Below, piece by piece: positions 1-13,097 of a DNA stretch of 64,000 nt. The notes beneath the pieces were generated by a model. It was given only the letters and a program-made list of their open reading frames with translations. It ran no database searches and had not been told where the DNA came from. The stretch spans positions 41,777,735-41,841,734 of the forward strand of contig CM067592.1 in NCBI GenBank assembly GCA_034336665.1. The letters run 5' to 3'. The first letter of the stretch is position 1. Every line of letters begins with the position of its first letter. The position numbers and the translations under genes are program-made. Source of the stretch: Luscinia megarhynchos. Its lineage: Eukaryota; Chordata; Aves; Passeriformes; Turdidae.

Positions 1-1303
1 CCTGACAAACACATCACCAAGACAAACACATATTTTCCTAGTGTAAGATGTGTCTCTCCAAATTTTCTATCCATAATTGCATTTCCTTAGGAGCATGGCT
101 TTAGCCTGGAAAAAAAACCTGCCTTCTGATCCATAGTATTAAATATCATAGAACCCCATAAACTAAAGCAATGTGAAATGGGGATTATGCATTTGTACAA
201 AGACATGTTGATAATGACGAGATAAAAAATAAATTCATTATTGCCTAAAATATATTCATATTTTTTCCAGAGTTATACCAGATTTGACATTTTAAATTAT
301 AAAATCATAATAATTTATCTTTAAAAAACCTCAAACATGAAACAACGAACTTCAATCAAGTTACAAAATTGCTAATGCTTTATGTCTTTTCATATTCCAA
401 ACCTAATCCAAACCTTCCAGTGTTATTAGCATAAACTAATCTGCAGAGGGGTTTACTTATCTACTAAAACCATGAGTATTGAGTATAAGAATTATTAACA
501 AAAGCTCAGAATTTCACTTTGTCCATCCTTCTCCATGCAAGAACACCAATTCAAGACTGCATTTCACTAAGAAAAAGTCCAGATTTCAGCCCAAGTCAAT
601 GGTCCTATTTGTAAAGCAATTGCCATTAATTTGCAATCAGTCACTAACACCTGTGTTTATGCCATGTTTGGGCACACAGTGACCATCTCCGCCAGCAACA
701 CAGCAGCTGCCATTCTGCAAGCACTCCCAAAGATCAGATTCCATCATCCAAGAATCTCCATCCACTTCAAATCACAAAAAAATGCATGCTGGGCTATAAT
801 GATTGGCTTTGCATGCTTTGAGATCTACCTCTTGCTACCCCTTGGCACTTCAGCCATGCCTCTGACAGGTCACCAATAGTTTTTGTGAGAACATACAGTC
901 ATCCAGATCAATAAGCCTTAAAAGTAAGAAAAAAGAAAAACACATGTGACTTTTCACATTATCAGTTGTTGTATTTTAATTTAACCAGCTCGTCATGCAC
1001 ATCTCCAACTAGGAATGGAGGTAGGACAAAAAAAAAATAATTCCTTGTCATGGTACCTGAGTCTCAATTAGATCTCAATTTTCAACACACTGTTTTTATA
1101 AAACCAGATAATAAACTATCTAACAAGAGTGCGAATTTTAATTAAACAAAATGCCCTTTACACTGTAACACATAAAATGAGATTGTTTGGGATTAGAGCA
1201 ACTTTACTTGCAGGACATCAGAATTTACTTGCGTAGTATTAAGTTTAATTGAAAACCCAGCACCAACTCAAAGGTAGGCACAGGTGAACTAATAAATTAA
1301 CTC

Positions 1304-1667
1304 TGTTAACATGAATGGCTGAGCCGGGGAGTAAACAAAGGTTTACCTTTCAGATAAGACTTGAGACCCTGGAGGGCCCAAAGCCTGTCCCAAGATGAAA
1401 GAAAAGATCGATTAATGGCCTGCCCATGTGAATATGGAGGAAGACTCCAGTGAGGTGTTAGAACACCCCTGATCATTAATCTGGCCTGTTGGACCAAGAG
1501 GTGCATGCAGGGTGCGTGTAGAACGTGTAAGAATCAGGTGCAGAGACTCCAGGGGCGTAAAGGTCCAGGGATTTCCTTGTTCAGGGTCCTCCTCAGGAGA
1601 CACCCACATCAAGCTGAAATAAAACTGACTCTGCCTCAGAATTTAGTGCCCAGAATCTTCTTTAACA
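1304..1667 (+). mobile_element. Probable solo LTR (about 364 bp)
   Basis: The block opens with TGTTAAC and closes with TTTAACA, so its ends are the inverted TGTTAA/TTAACA pair expected of an ERV LTR. An AATAAA hexamer sits at 1618-1623, about 45 bases before the 3' end, as in the R region of a plus-oriented LTR. The block is more GC-rich than its surroundings. No matching target-site duplication was found in the immediate flanks, so the boundaries may be slightly off or the flanks decayed. The family is not identified. Confidence 0.45.
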
Positions 1668-4600
1668 AATTGCAGTAATTAAGAACAATTGTACCAATTT
1701 AGCATAAACAGACAATCCTTTTATACATGTAGAATCATTGGTTAGCATATCTTATATTTAAAAAACCAAAAGAACATGGTTTTAAAATATAAGAAATGTT
1801 TCTTAAATGCAAAACAAATTCTGCCTAAAATCAGAAATATATACAAAACAATGAGTAACTACAAAGATGCATTTTTACTGCAAATTGTGCCAAGAAAACT
1901 ATAACATAGAGAGAATCAGAGGAATAATCCTCATGTTTTCCACATATAAACATTGACATGCATATGTACAATGATCATTTAAATATCTAGTTGAGAAAAC
2001 AAGCTGAAGAGGATGAAGAAAAATTCTTAGCTTTACTCTGCTGCTCTGAATGCTAACTAAATTTTACTGTCAGTGTAGATGTGTCAGGTCTCTGATCTAC
2101 AGTGCATTGTTTTGTACATTGTTTAGAGGAAAGTATCTCTCTGTTTTTACTTCCACAAGGAAATGTTAAATCAATTTATCTTATTTTCATGATATTTTGC
2201 ATAGATGGCCCAAATCAGAATTCTTTTCTTGGTGATGTTTACTTTTCATTAAATTGTATTAGTTTTCTACATAAATGGCCAAAGGATAATTTAAAATCTG
2301 TTGCCAGATAAAACAGATCAAGTGGTAAAAAACTATGTTTTTCATAAAATTAATCATCATAAAATTAAAACCAAGCCATGCCCTATTTATTACCTTAAAG
2401 ACCATTCAGGGACACCATTAAAATAATTTTTATATCCAGGACTATAATCATTAAACTATCTGTTCTCTTATTTTTCATATCTATTAAATACATAAAGTTG
2501 GTAGTAAAGAAGTTAAAAAACTCCCGTTTTTAAAATATATGTATATATGTGTGTGTGTGTGTGTGTGTGTAATACATGCACATCAATATCACTTGGTAGA
2601 AAAATTAACATATCCTAACCAAATTCCTCTTGGTTTAAATATGATTATTGTTAAAGGTACAGAAGACAAAGAAAAAGACAAGAAAAAGACAAGAAAAGAA
2701 AGACAAAGAAAAGGCAAAAAGACACCAAAGCAAAATTTCCTGAAAAGGTAATGATCATCTCTGTCAATTAAACAGTGTTATTTGGCACAATTTTGCCTTA
2801 TTGTGAATATTCCCCACTCAATTCCATATGCAGATTTATACAACAGCACCCATTATGCAAAATAAGCAATGTAAAAAAAATTAATTGAAAAAACAATAAA
2901 TACTTGATGTTGAATTTGATTTCTTATTGAGATATAAAAGTCTGGATTACTTGTGCTTGAACTCCTTGCAGGTAGAGCATGCCACTTCTACTTACAGCCA
3001 ATATAGTTCTCTTGGATGAGAGATTTATTTGCTGCTTCTTGACCACAGGGACAAACAAGGCCAAAATTAAACATAATGGCAAAAGCCCTTTGTGCCAGGT
3101 CTCTATCTCATGTCCTTTAAACTAAAAAAAACACATAAAAACAGCTTGCTTTTTCTGTAATCCTGATATCTTCATTCTCTTTTGGTGTCTCTCTATTGAA
3201 ATGAAGCTCCACTGCATCACTTGCTGGAATACATCTTAACTGAAATAATGGACATCTTTCCCAGTAAGTGTTCCCTTCAACTGACTTAAGTGGGAAGTAG
3301 CTCTCAGAAACATAGCTCATATCAGAACATCAAATGTATAGACACATATTCAGGTAAGAACTGTAGCAAGATTAATCTTCAAATAGATGCCTAAGTACTC
3401 ACTTCAACTTTAAATTAAGATGTTCAGAGTTGAATCCTAAGCAGCTACCTTTTGGAAAAGCTGGTTTATCAGAGATAGCAACCAAATAAACTTTATCTAG
3501 AGGAAGTGATATTACTTGTCACAAATCCTTGATGATACAAGATGCTTGGTCCACCTTTCTCACAAGCAACCACAAGTGCAGAACAACCACATGCCATATT
3601 TTGGGGCTGGGCATTTTGCATGATGAAAGAGAAAATGAAATTTGTTTCTGCAACAGAACAATCAGATTTTGCCTGTGCTGTGCAGACAGCACCCACAATA
3701 TAATTTATTATATCTTCTAGCTGTCTGGAGCTAGCAATGTGAAGATTTCATATAATTCTCACACCAATCTGTTTTTCAAAGAGTAAGAGATGTACAGATG
3801 TAAAAAGAAGGATGTCTTTGCTTATTCATTTAAGAGTTTCCTTATTCCAAATGAGGCATTCTGATTGTATACTGGCCTTCTGTTCTCTTGCTATTTCCTT
3901 GGGAAAAAGAACTGTTTCCACTGGAAAAATACACAGGATTGGTAACACTTTAATTCTTAAAATCCAAGGTGTCTTAACATTCAGGATATTATGTTGCTAC
4001 TAAACTGTTAGATTTAGGCCAATATGCTATTCCTTTTAAGATTATATAACCATTCTGACCTGGATTTTGATAATACAGGGATTTTCCAGAGCAATTCCTG
4101 TAGCTGGCAAGCTGCAATATGTCAACATGAGAATGCCTCAAAACTTTGCTTTTAGATATTAGATGGAGCTTGGGGAGCTTATGAGGAAATTATTTACAAC
4201 ATGCTTTCAAACAGTATACTGTCATCCTCAACATACATATTGATTTAGACTAGCTGCTTCCTGTGGGAATGGGAAGACAAAATGCCTACAGCATTTTTTA
4301 CAGCAATTACCTATTTGAGTCTCTTTTACTAGATGCATATACAAAATAGAAGAAATTTAATATAGTACTAAGGAGAATATCAATATGGTATTTTTTTAGA
4401 TTAGATGTTTAACTGGTGAAGACATCAGTGCTATCATACACAACTAATCTTTTACTTCGTGTAGACCCCAAACTGTGTTTAAGTTCTTTCTTAATTAGCA
4501 CAAAATACTTGGTCTTGAGTTTTGAGCAGCTCCACTGAGCCAGGGGAGAATCTGCTTTCCTGTATTACCATATAGAAGTTTTAATACACAAAGATTTATG

Positions 4601-7600
4601 AGCCAAAAATGAGAATAATAAGGAGAGGACAAAGTTATCAGGGTTATTGGCTAGATACTGATGACTGCATCTGTTTATGCATCTATGTTTATCAAATATG
4701 AGCTGAATATTAGAGTAAGATCTTGCTCTAATAATATGTTTCTTCCAGAACATTCAACACACAACACAGACAGAAGCAGAAAGAAAGATGGTGCAACATC
4801 CTCCACTAAGGAAGATAGGAAAAGAAAAAAAATCCTTCATATATGGTCACTTTTCTCATTTCACAGGGAGTGGGAAAATTTCACTGAAAACTGATGTTTG
4901 ATACAGAAGAGTATCTGACTCAGTATTAGAAGGCAGGACTGTCAAACCCAACAGTCATATATATTTGTGCTTCTTTTTGTTGGCTGCAGACCTAAGCTTG
5001 TATTTATTCATGGACAAGACTCTCGTCTTTGCGAATCCATGAATGGCAGCTGAAGGAAGAAAACCTATCAAATGCCATGAAACTACAATGAATTTGCCCA
5101 GGCTAGCATTAGTCTAGGAGGCCTAAAAATAGCTATAGGAATTTACATAGTTCAAAGGATGAAGATTTTTACTAGGAAGCCAGGCAAGGGCTATACACTG
5201 CATTTGTATATATTTTACATACATTTGGTGAAATTACAGAAAGGAACTGCTACTGCACTTTGAGCACCTAAATATTTATGAAACTGTACATAGCTAATCT
5301 GTATAATTTTGTTGTCTAAATCAATGTTAAGATTAGATCTAAAGAATCTGTTCTGATTTTGAAACAAAAGAGTTTTTCCACTGTAGAGATGGCATCTGCC
5401 TAAAACTTTTTCACAGTTAAATTTTATTTATTCATATGTAACACTAACCACAGCATTTCAGGCAATTTTGCCTTATTTCCAGCTTGATTGTTGCCAGTAT
5501 CTCGCTACCAGACTGTAATACAGCCAAGTCTAACTGCAGGTATGGAAAATGACCTGATTTAATGTGCAGGAAACAATCTTGTTTTTAACAGTGTGAAATT
5601 ATGTTGCTTACACTAGATGCTAAGATTCTTGAGAGTGAGTGCACTGTCTGCCTGTGTATATTAGTGTCCCCTTGCAAAACCATGGCGACAGCAGGGGGCA
5701 AACTTCTTGTTTCGGAGCATTATTGCCAAATGGGCACCAAGATGTTACATATGGGAGGCAGCTCATCACAGGGCAGAACACAACATATACACTGGATTTC
5801 TAAACGGTCAGACACTCAAAGAATGTGTACTGAATGTACCCTTAAAACATCTCTTATTTTCACGAGTAACTGCCTTTAAAATGCTCAGGGTGTAGTCATG
5901 TGGAATCTCACAGTGCAGGTGCCCCGAATACTTGGAGGGTGTAAAGGAGTAAAATATTTGTTAACTTAGTGTGACATTCCTTTGCAGAGAAGAATGACAG
6001 CTGCCTGGGGATGCAATTTTACTCTAAGTGGTATCCGTATACAGTGCATGATTTTGGAGTAAAAAGAGTGAAACAGAAATTGAGTGTTTTGTCAAAGAAA
6101 TACTTTAAAAATAGTTTCAGAATGTAAAGGGTTTTGGTAGTAGTGTTTGGAGGTTTTATCTGTTCTTTATATATGGCAAAGGCTATTTATTATATATGTT
6201 TTTTTCATTTTCTAGGACTGTTTTTTGCAAAATAGGAATGAAATATCAAAATGTCAGGGGGTACACCAAAGGCATAGCGAACAGCAATTCTTTTATTTAT
6301 TTTCACTGTACTCTTGCTCTCCTATTAAGAAGTTATATCTTTCTGGATACAATACAACCTGTCTTACACTTTACAGAATTCTAAAAAAAATAATTCCCTC
6401 TGTAATTGCTGCATTTGAAGATCCATTTCACCATTTCCTTTGCAGAGCAAACACTCAGGTGTTGTATTAAGTACTCTAATGTGGTCACACAGCTTGGTTT
6501 TTTTCAGGTCAGAAAAAATTTTCATTTAATCACACTTTTTTAAAGTCTGCATTGCAGTGGACCATGTCTTCATTTGCTGCATGGCACTCAATCCGTACAA
6601 TTTTAGTACAAATCTGTATTGCAGAACATTGCAGGCATGGTATTATATTCAAAACACCAGTAACTTCCATAGACATCATTAGCAGTCAAACACGCTTACA
6701 AAGGTTCTTTTTTTTAAATTTAATTCCATGGTTTTACTCTGTGACTAATAAAATTATGCAAAATCACTGTACATCAAAAGATGCAATTACCTTAAATGAA
6801 GTACTCTACTATAATACAGAAAAAAAACCCAGTCAGACAATGTTTCACATCAAAGTCACTTCAGAAATAAATGTGACATTTTAGGAAAGGGATTTGTAAA
6901 CTAACAGCTTGGAAGCCACAGAGGGAAATGGCCCTACCAAATAAAAATCCTTGAAATCTCATATTTTTGGCATCCTAAGAACTTACTACAGTGATAAAAG
7001 ACATTCTCCTCCTATGCTCTTCATTACATGCAATTTAGAGACTGGTTTATGTTTTGCTGCGCTTTCTAAATTAACTGCCTATGTTTTTTCTTCTGCAGAA
7101 AAGATGAGGTATTCACAGGTGTAATTCTAGTCCCTCACCTCATTTTTGACAAAATGAAGAGGTCAAGTAGGGCTCTTCCTGTAGACCCTTATTCTCCATA
7201 GAGGGGGAACTATGAGTGGATGATATGATACCTTTCCTTCTCTTTATGGAGTAGGTAATACTGAATTCCTCATTTCAATATGTGACGTAAAATAATTCTG
7301 GAGATATTGTGAATAGAGTATGGGCCTGTGTATGTGGGCCTGTCCTCCTGACAGCTATGACTTTAAGGAAAAAGCCTAAAAGAATATGCATTAGTGGAGG
7401 TTAACATCTCTAACATTTGGAAAATTACAGATACATCCAGACACTGGATGCTTATCATAGCTGTCTTCCATTACTTTGCCTAAGCGCTATTCCCAACACT
7501 CTGTATTCTGTCCCTCCACAGCCTGATGACTGAAGATTTTGTCCTAGGCTTATGGGACCCATAGGTGTTTGCACACCACATTCTTCTTCACTTAATTTTT

Positions 7601-8667
7601 CTCTTCTGCTTTCCCAGAAAAGCTGTGCACTCCTTTCATCCTTTTAACCAACTTTGCAACTGGTCCTAAGAGTACTGTTTAAAATCAACCCATGGGTTTT
7701 TCTTTTTTTCTTAAAGGTAACAAGTAATTAGAGTACCTTATGAAGTGAAGATAAGGTTAGCTTTTCTTGAATGTATTTCTTTGCATTTATGAATACTGAA
7801 TGAGATTTACCTTCTCATTTGTGGTCATACAGCATAAATCAAATTTTCTTTAGCCCTTCTTGAGAGACTTAAATGTAGCTATTTGGATAATTCTGTACTA
7901 TGTCCAAAGAACTAATGTAGAAGGTATCTAGTTGTGTTTCCATAATCTCAAGTTTCTCTACACAGGCAAAACCACAAAACCCTAGACTCTGTCAGACACT
8001 GAATTTGATCAAGAAACTGTATTATATTTTAAGGGAATGAAAGACCTGAAAATTATACCTCTGAGGAATTTGTAAGTCTAGGTCTGTTTTGTTCCTACTT
8101 ATGCTGATACTATGGTAGTTTTGTCTCTCAATTCACATTTTCATTTCAAAGGCCTGTCTTATATCTTTTGTATGATACAATTTATTCTTATATTTTTAAT
8201 TTTTTTCAGAGCTTTATTAATAGTAAATTCCTGTTAGACACATAAATTTCATAACCATTTGTTAACAAATACATTTTGTATTTGTGTGACACTTGCTTTA
8301 GCTTCCAATCTTTTGGATAAAACGAATTGATAGATGAAGGATTTTCATAAATCTCAAGGAACTTCTACAGAAGAAACTGGAAAAATCACTCTTTGTTTCA
8401 TTTTTTTACTGCCTCGGCTTTTTCATGTCTTTTATTCTTGACAGTCATGGTATACTTCCTGTTTCCATTAATATTCTAATAACTTTTCTTCCTAATTTTG
8501 TTAGTGTATTTTCTGTAGAGTAAGAATTTTAGTCAGAATATGTTCAAGTGTTTTCATAACCAGCCACTTTTTTGTCTAATTTAGGTGCATTATCAATATA
8601 AGCAGCTTTGTCAGAAGCTAGAAGATATATAAATCCTTCTATGTGGCTCTCAGTTCCCACACTTAAG
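1668..8667. other. AT-rich intergenic DNA without a supported gene
   Basis: About 7 kb of AT-rich sequence downstream of CHSY3. The longest ORF is 110 codons (6552-6884) and, like the shorter ones, shows no recognisable domain, splice context or codon bias. Visible structure is limited to the TG microsatellite near 2.55 kb and a small hairpin at 5006-5044. Confidence 0.6.
2537..2570. repeat. (TG)n microsatellite with TA-rich left flank
   Basis: A TATATGTATATATG lead-in is followed by about ten TG units ending before TAATACATG. It is a simple dinucleotide repeat and likely polymorphic. The ORF starting here with a run of Val/Cys is only translation of the repeat. Confidence 0.9.
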
Positions 8668-8735
8668 TGGGGGATTGGAGCAGATGATCTCCAGAGTTCC
8701 TTCCCACCTCAAACATTCTGTTGTTCTGCAGCACG
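8668..8735 (+). mobile_element. CR1 LINE, 3'-end fragment
   Basis: The segment holds the characteristic CR1 3' UTR core: GATGATCTCCAGAGTTCC, then TTCCCACCTCAAACATTCTG and the start of the terminal ATTCTG-type repeat (TTGTTCTGC). It is heavily 5'-truncated, as is usual for CR1. The upstream part decays quickly and cannot be placed. Confidence 0.75.
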
Positions 8736-9084
8736 TGTGTGTTTTAAGGGAAAAAACCATAGATATAACAAATATATGTACTTATCAGATTTAGTTTCTC
8801 CTAAAGGCTGTCAAGGCTGTCACATTTACCTCACTTAGGTTTTATTGAATATCTTCTATACAGATATGAGAAAGATTAACTAATTTACACAAAGCAATTT
8901 ATAGGATTTTCAAAGCATCCTTTGGAATAATGCAAATAAGTAAAATCCAAGAGACTTGGCCTATACAAAATGAAAAATGAACCAATTTTTAATTTGTTTC
9001 ACTACTTTCCCAGTAATTAGGAAGCATTGTGTGTGAAGCTCTAAGAGTTTATCTGAGAAATCATCATGGTCTCTCTGTAGTGCC

Positions 9085-10072
9085 TGCACGTTAATGCAGG
9101 TAGAATGAGGAACAGGAGAAGTGATTGGAGATCTGTGTGCCTCAGCAGGGCTACAGTCTTGCTCAGATCACAGAAACATGGTGGAAAACTCACATGGCTG
9201 GTGTGCTGCGATGGATGGACACAAAGGACAGGCTGGCACTGAGAGTAGGGACTCTTGTGAATGGCAAAGAGCAGCAGGAGCACACAGAGCTCTGCCTAGG
9301 ACAGGCAGGCAGCTGTCTGTGAGTTTATGGGTCAGAATGACAGGGCAAACCAGAGTGGGCAGCATTGTGGTGGATGTCTGCTACAAACACTCTGATCAGT
9401 GAGAAGTAGATAGGAAAACTCATGCTTGGAGACCTGGTCCTCATGGGGGGCTGGAAACACCTAGATGATCCACTGCAGGAACAACACAGCAGAACACAAG
9501 GTACAAGACCACATAGAGGTATCTGAAGTTAATGGGCTTCCTAAGATAGGTGACTGAGGAGTGGATGACGAGATAAGGTCCTCTGTTGGATCTGGTTCTT
9601 ACAAGCAAGGACAATAGGGATGTAAGGGCATTATGGACTGAAGCAGCCAAGGAAGCCTGGAGTTCAGGAACTTGAGAGGAGAAAACGTTATAAACATCAG
9701 GATCACAACCCCTCACTACAACATAACATTTTTTGTTATGTTCAGGGACCAGCTTGGAAGAATCCCATGGGAGCTGGTCATAAAAACAGAGGGTTCTGAA
9801 GAACTAGTTGACTTTCAAGGACATTATCCAGGCTCAAGAAATCAAGAAAGAGTGACAGGATAAATGAATTTCTGACTAGAATCAAACACAACATGGAGGC
9901 ATACTGGAGCTAGAAGCAGGGCAGGTGACCCAGAAGATGTATATAGACACTGTCCAAGAGTGTAGGCATGGTGCCAGAAAAACTAAAACTAAAACCACTT
10001 GCTCTGAGCAGAGAGTTGGACTAAATGATCTCCAAAGATTCCTTTCCACTTCAACCATGCTGCTGTTTCTGT
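9085..10072 (+). mobile_element. CR1 LINE with endonuclease-region remnant joined to a 3' end (internally deleted)
   Basis: Plus-strand translations retain CR1 apurinic-like endonuclease landmarks: ITETWW near 9170, then SLWVRMTGQ and a VCYKHSDQ segment near 9325-9400 (CR1 consensus VCYRPPxQ). Further on come the LTSKD-type segment near 9590 and a YRDTVQECRHGARK-like segment near 9935-9985 that normally precedes the reverse transcriptase domain. Right after this, at about 9990, the sequence jumps to a CR1 3' end (GTTGGACTAAATGATCTCC, then TTCCTTTCCACTTCAACCAT). The whole reverse transcriptase is missing. Stops and frameshifts show it is inactive. Confidence 0.75.
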
Positions 10073-10075
10073 GAT

Positions 10076-12362
10076 GGCTGTTTTCAAGCAGTCGCTTTTA
10101 CATCATCATTTTCACTTCATTTGAGTATTTTAATAAGAACAATGTCAAGAACTATTTCTCAAGTACAGCACATAATGCAAGAGATTTTAATAAAGACAAA
10201 GACAACACACACAGCAGCCCACTGACAGAAGAAGAAAATACATATGACAGAATGCGTTATAGTCTTATAACAAAGACTGAACCACAGAACATGATCTTAT
10301 GCAATATTAAATATAATCTGAAAAGGAAAGAAACAGTTCATTGTAGATGGTTTTCTACATTATAAGTAAATCACAATGCTTGTCCTTAGTCCCGGGAATC
10401 TGTTGCTGTTCCAGTTTCTGCTTATTAGAGGTGTAGACACCACCATCACATCATGATTAAAACCATAACTACATTGGTCCTGTTCATCTTTGACACTATG
10501 TATGATTTTCTGACAGTAGCAGTTGTTGTTCTTTGTTAAACTGTAAAATGCATTGCCATAAGGCCAACAGCCTACTGAAGAGTAGCTCTTTAAAACAAAC
10601 AAACAAAAAAACAAAAAACAAACAAAACCAAAACAAAACAAAACCAAAACCAAAACCAAAAAAAAACCCCAGAAAAACATGCATTTATTGTTCTTTTGGG
10701 CAGATCATTATATCATTAGCAGATCACAGTAACCAAGGCTTAAGATATGATTTCAGTCTAGCTGTGCCTTTTTATTTATTTTGTAATGTCTTGATGCCTT
10801 CACAAATACCTGTCTTTGGTGCCAACATTTCCTATACTTGGTTTCTGTTTAAAACATGAATGTCCTTCTACAGTATGAGCGAACATAGTTGATTAGCTAC
10901 ATAGTTGCTAAGTATATAAAAGTGAAAATATTTCTCTCCTTGTCTATTCCAAACAGAAATGCCATGTTTCAGACAAATTTATAACTCAGAATCTGGAAAA
11001 TGCAATGAAAGTGAAAGGCACTTATTTCATGGAGACACCTTATCAAGGATGTAGCATTTTCAGCATAATAATTGCATAAATGATTTGCTTCATTCTTGAC
11101 AAAATTTTCTTCTGTGATTCAAGCCACTTTCAGGTCCTTACTGTTTGGGGAAGCAGGACATGATCAGCCTCATGGAGCAAAACAAACCTAACAAAACACA
11201 TCTGAAAATCCATAATTTTATTGAAAGTGGAAACATGTAAATCTACCAAGGCCTGGGAGTCTCTGGCTTTTATAAATTCTTCCAGCAGAACTATGAAATA
11301 ATGAGCCATCAGCAAACAGGAAGATTATTGAAAAAAAACTCCACAAATTAATTTCAAAACAAGCCATAGCAAAATAATTTCCTCATGCATTGTTTTTATT
11401 CCTCTCCACTTAATTTTAAAAATCTCGGAAATGTAGGGCTAAGGAATAATTCAAATATTACTGGTTTGCAGCAATGTAAAGCAGTAGCTTCCACTATAGT
11501 TTTCAGGAAATTTGTTTTGGAAGAATAGAGTGATGAGGTTAAAATAAATTAATTGCTGTTAGGTCAGGTATTTGGTTTCCAAAGCATTGTAGAGAAAGAA
11601 AAACCTCCAAAGCCCCAACACAAAAAAACCCCAGAATAATATTTAGGTGAGGAACAGTCAGACCAGTAGCTTGTAATCAGCTTCTATAGCCTCAGAACTA
11701 AGCGGGGGGAGCCACAGTGAGGGAGATATTTAGATATCAGTCTCTGAGCAGGCTTAATCCTACATTTTGAAATTGTTTGAAGCACTAAATGAAAGAAAGA
11801 GGGGAGTATTTTCTTCCTCTCTTGAGCTAATGTGTTCAGCCAAGACTTCAGCTGGATAGTGCCTGATGAATGTACAAGAATGTTCTGAAGAAATGCCAAA
11901 ATGGGATCTATGATTTTCAATGCCCCAATTTCCTTGATTGGCCTGATTTTTAATTTATTAGTTCATACCTCCTTACTTTAGTTCATACATCCCAAGGACA
12001 TGAGATGTTGTCAGATATGTTTTCTGACACAAGCATGGAAAACTTGTGTAATTATCTGTCATGCAGAATTAGCAATAATAATCTGAAAGGTTAGATTTGT
12101 TTCCTAAGAGCAAAATACCAATGTGACATCAAGGGAAGAAAATTATTGGCTACAAAGAAAACCAGGGCCAAATAATTGACTATCAGACTGACTGGGTCTT
12201 AGAGAACTCAGTGGAATTTCTGAAAAAATTTCATTAGTAAAGAAAAAAAAAAATCAAATGCCTTTTTTAATATTTCGGAAGTGATTTTGAATAAAAGACC
12301 GCATGGTCCTTGGCACTTTGCATTAATAGTTTTGCAGCCAGCCATCTCTTGTTTGATGAAGG
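10076..12362. other. Intergenic stretch without a gene
   Basis: Apart from the A-rich tract at 10590-10675, I see no repeat family or coding sequence that I can name. ORFs of 60-108 codons are scattered, and those at 10360-10859 are generated by the low-complexity tract. Confidence 0.55.
10590..10675. repeat. A-rich low-complexity tract, (CAAAA)n-like
   Basis: The tract consists of short AAAC, CAAAA and CCAAAA units and ends in an A run and CCCC. The hydrophobic minus-strand ORFs across it (runs of Phe/Leu/Val/Gly) are an artefact of this composition. Confidence 0.85.
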
Positions 12363-12367
12363 ACTGC

Positions 12368-13092
12368 TGTCTTAGGTTGCAATACAGGATGCAACCAAAA
12401 GTATGTATTCTATCATCATCTGTTGAAACCAGGTGGGGCAGTGATCCTTATCTCTGTGGGTGATATTCTCTGCTAATGGGCCATCTGTTAAAAAACAGGT
12501 GGAGCAGTCATCTTTATCTCTTCCACAACCCATCCTTCCTCCAGGAAGATATCTTTTACTAATGGGCCATTGAGTTGCACTGCATGACTTATAAAATTGC
12601 ATCATCCCATTGGGAGATGCTCCAGCCAGGGGAAGGAGCCAAGCATTTCTTATCTCGATAAAAAGTGAGATTTGGGACACTAAAGTAGCCTTTTTCCATT
12701 GGATTCCAGAAGAAAACCAGACCTTTCCACATCATCACTGGACCTTCCAAGGAAAACTGCACTCTCCAACAGGACCACTCCTTCAACTGAACCACATCTG
12801 CCACTGCAGGAGGACTGCAGCTACCATTTAATGGGACTGTTACCAACACCCTGACTGACAGGGTGTCAGGTTGTATTCTAACCCTGACAGTGTTTTGGGA
12901 TTGTTTTTTGTAATACTGTATTTCTATTTTAATTTTCCTGGTAAAGAACTGTTATTCCTAATTCCCATATCTTTGCCTGAGAGCCCCTTAATTTCAAAAT
13001 TATAATAATTTGGAGGGAGGGGGTTTACATTCTCCATTTCAAAGAGAGGCTTCTGCCTTTCTTAGCAGACACCTGTCTTTCAAACCAAGCCA
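12368..13092 (+). mobile_element. Solo ERV LTR (725 bp) with perfect 5-bp target-site duplication
   Basis: The element starts TGTCTTAGGTTG and ends CAAACCAAGCCA. The reverse complement of the end matches the start at about 9 of 12 positions, so terminal inverted repeats are visible. It is flanked by ACTGC on both sides (12363-12367 and 13093-13097). A TATAAAA box lies near 12591. A degraded poly(A) hexamer (GGTAAAG) lies near 12940, followed by the segment with GAACTGTTATTCC, typical of songbird LTRs as I recall them. A 5-bp duplication is commonly seen with ERV1- and ERVL-type integrases, so the class is not fixed. No internal gag/pol/env sequence is present, so this is a solo LTR formed by LTR-LTR recombination. 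An imperfect tandem repeat lies inside its U3 (12417-12567). Confidence 0.85.
12417..12567 (+). repeat. Imperfect direct duplication inside the LTR U3
   Basis: Unit 1 (12417-12481) and unit 2 (12482-12567) both start CATCTGTT, share AGGTGG-GCAGT, a CTTATCTCT/TTTATCTCT core and GATAT, and end CTAATGGGC. Unit 2 carries about 21 extra bases. Tandem repeats upstream of the TATA box are typical of LTR enhancers. Confidence 0.7.
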
Positions 13093-13097
13093 ACTGC

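Noticed and set aside
10360..10859. ORFs that look membrane-like (Phe/Leu/Val/Gly-rich)
   Set aside because: Generated by the CAAAA-type low-complexity tract; not a transmembrane protein.
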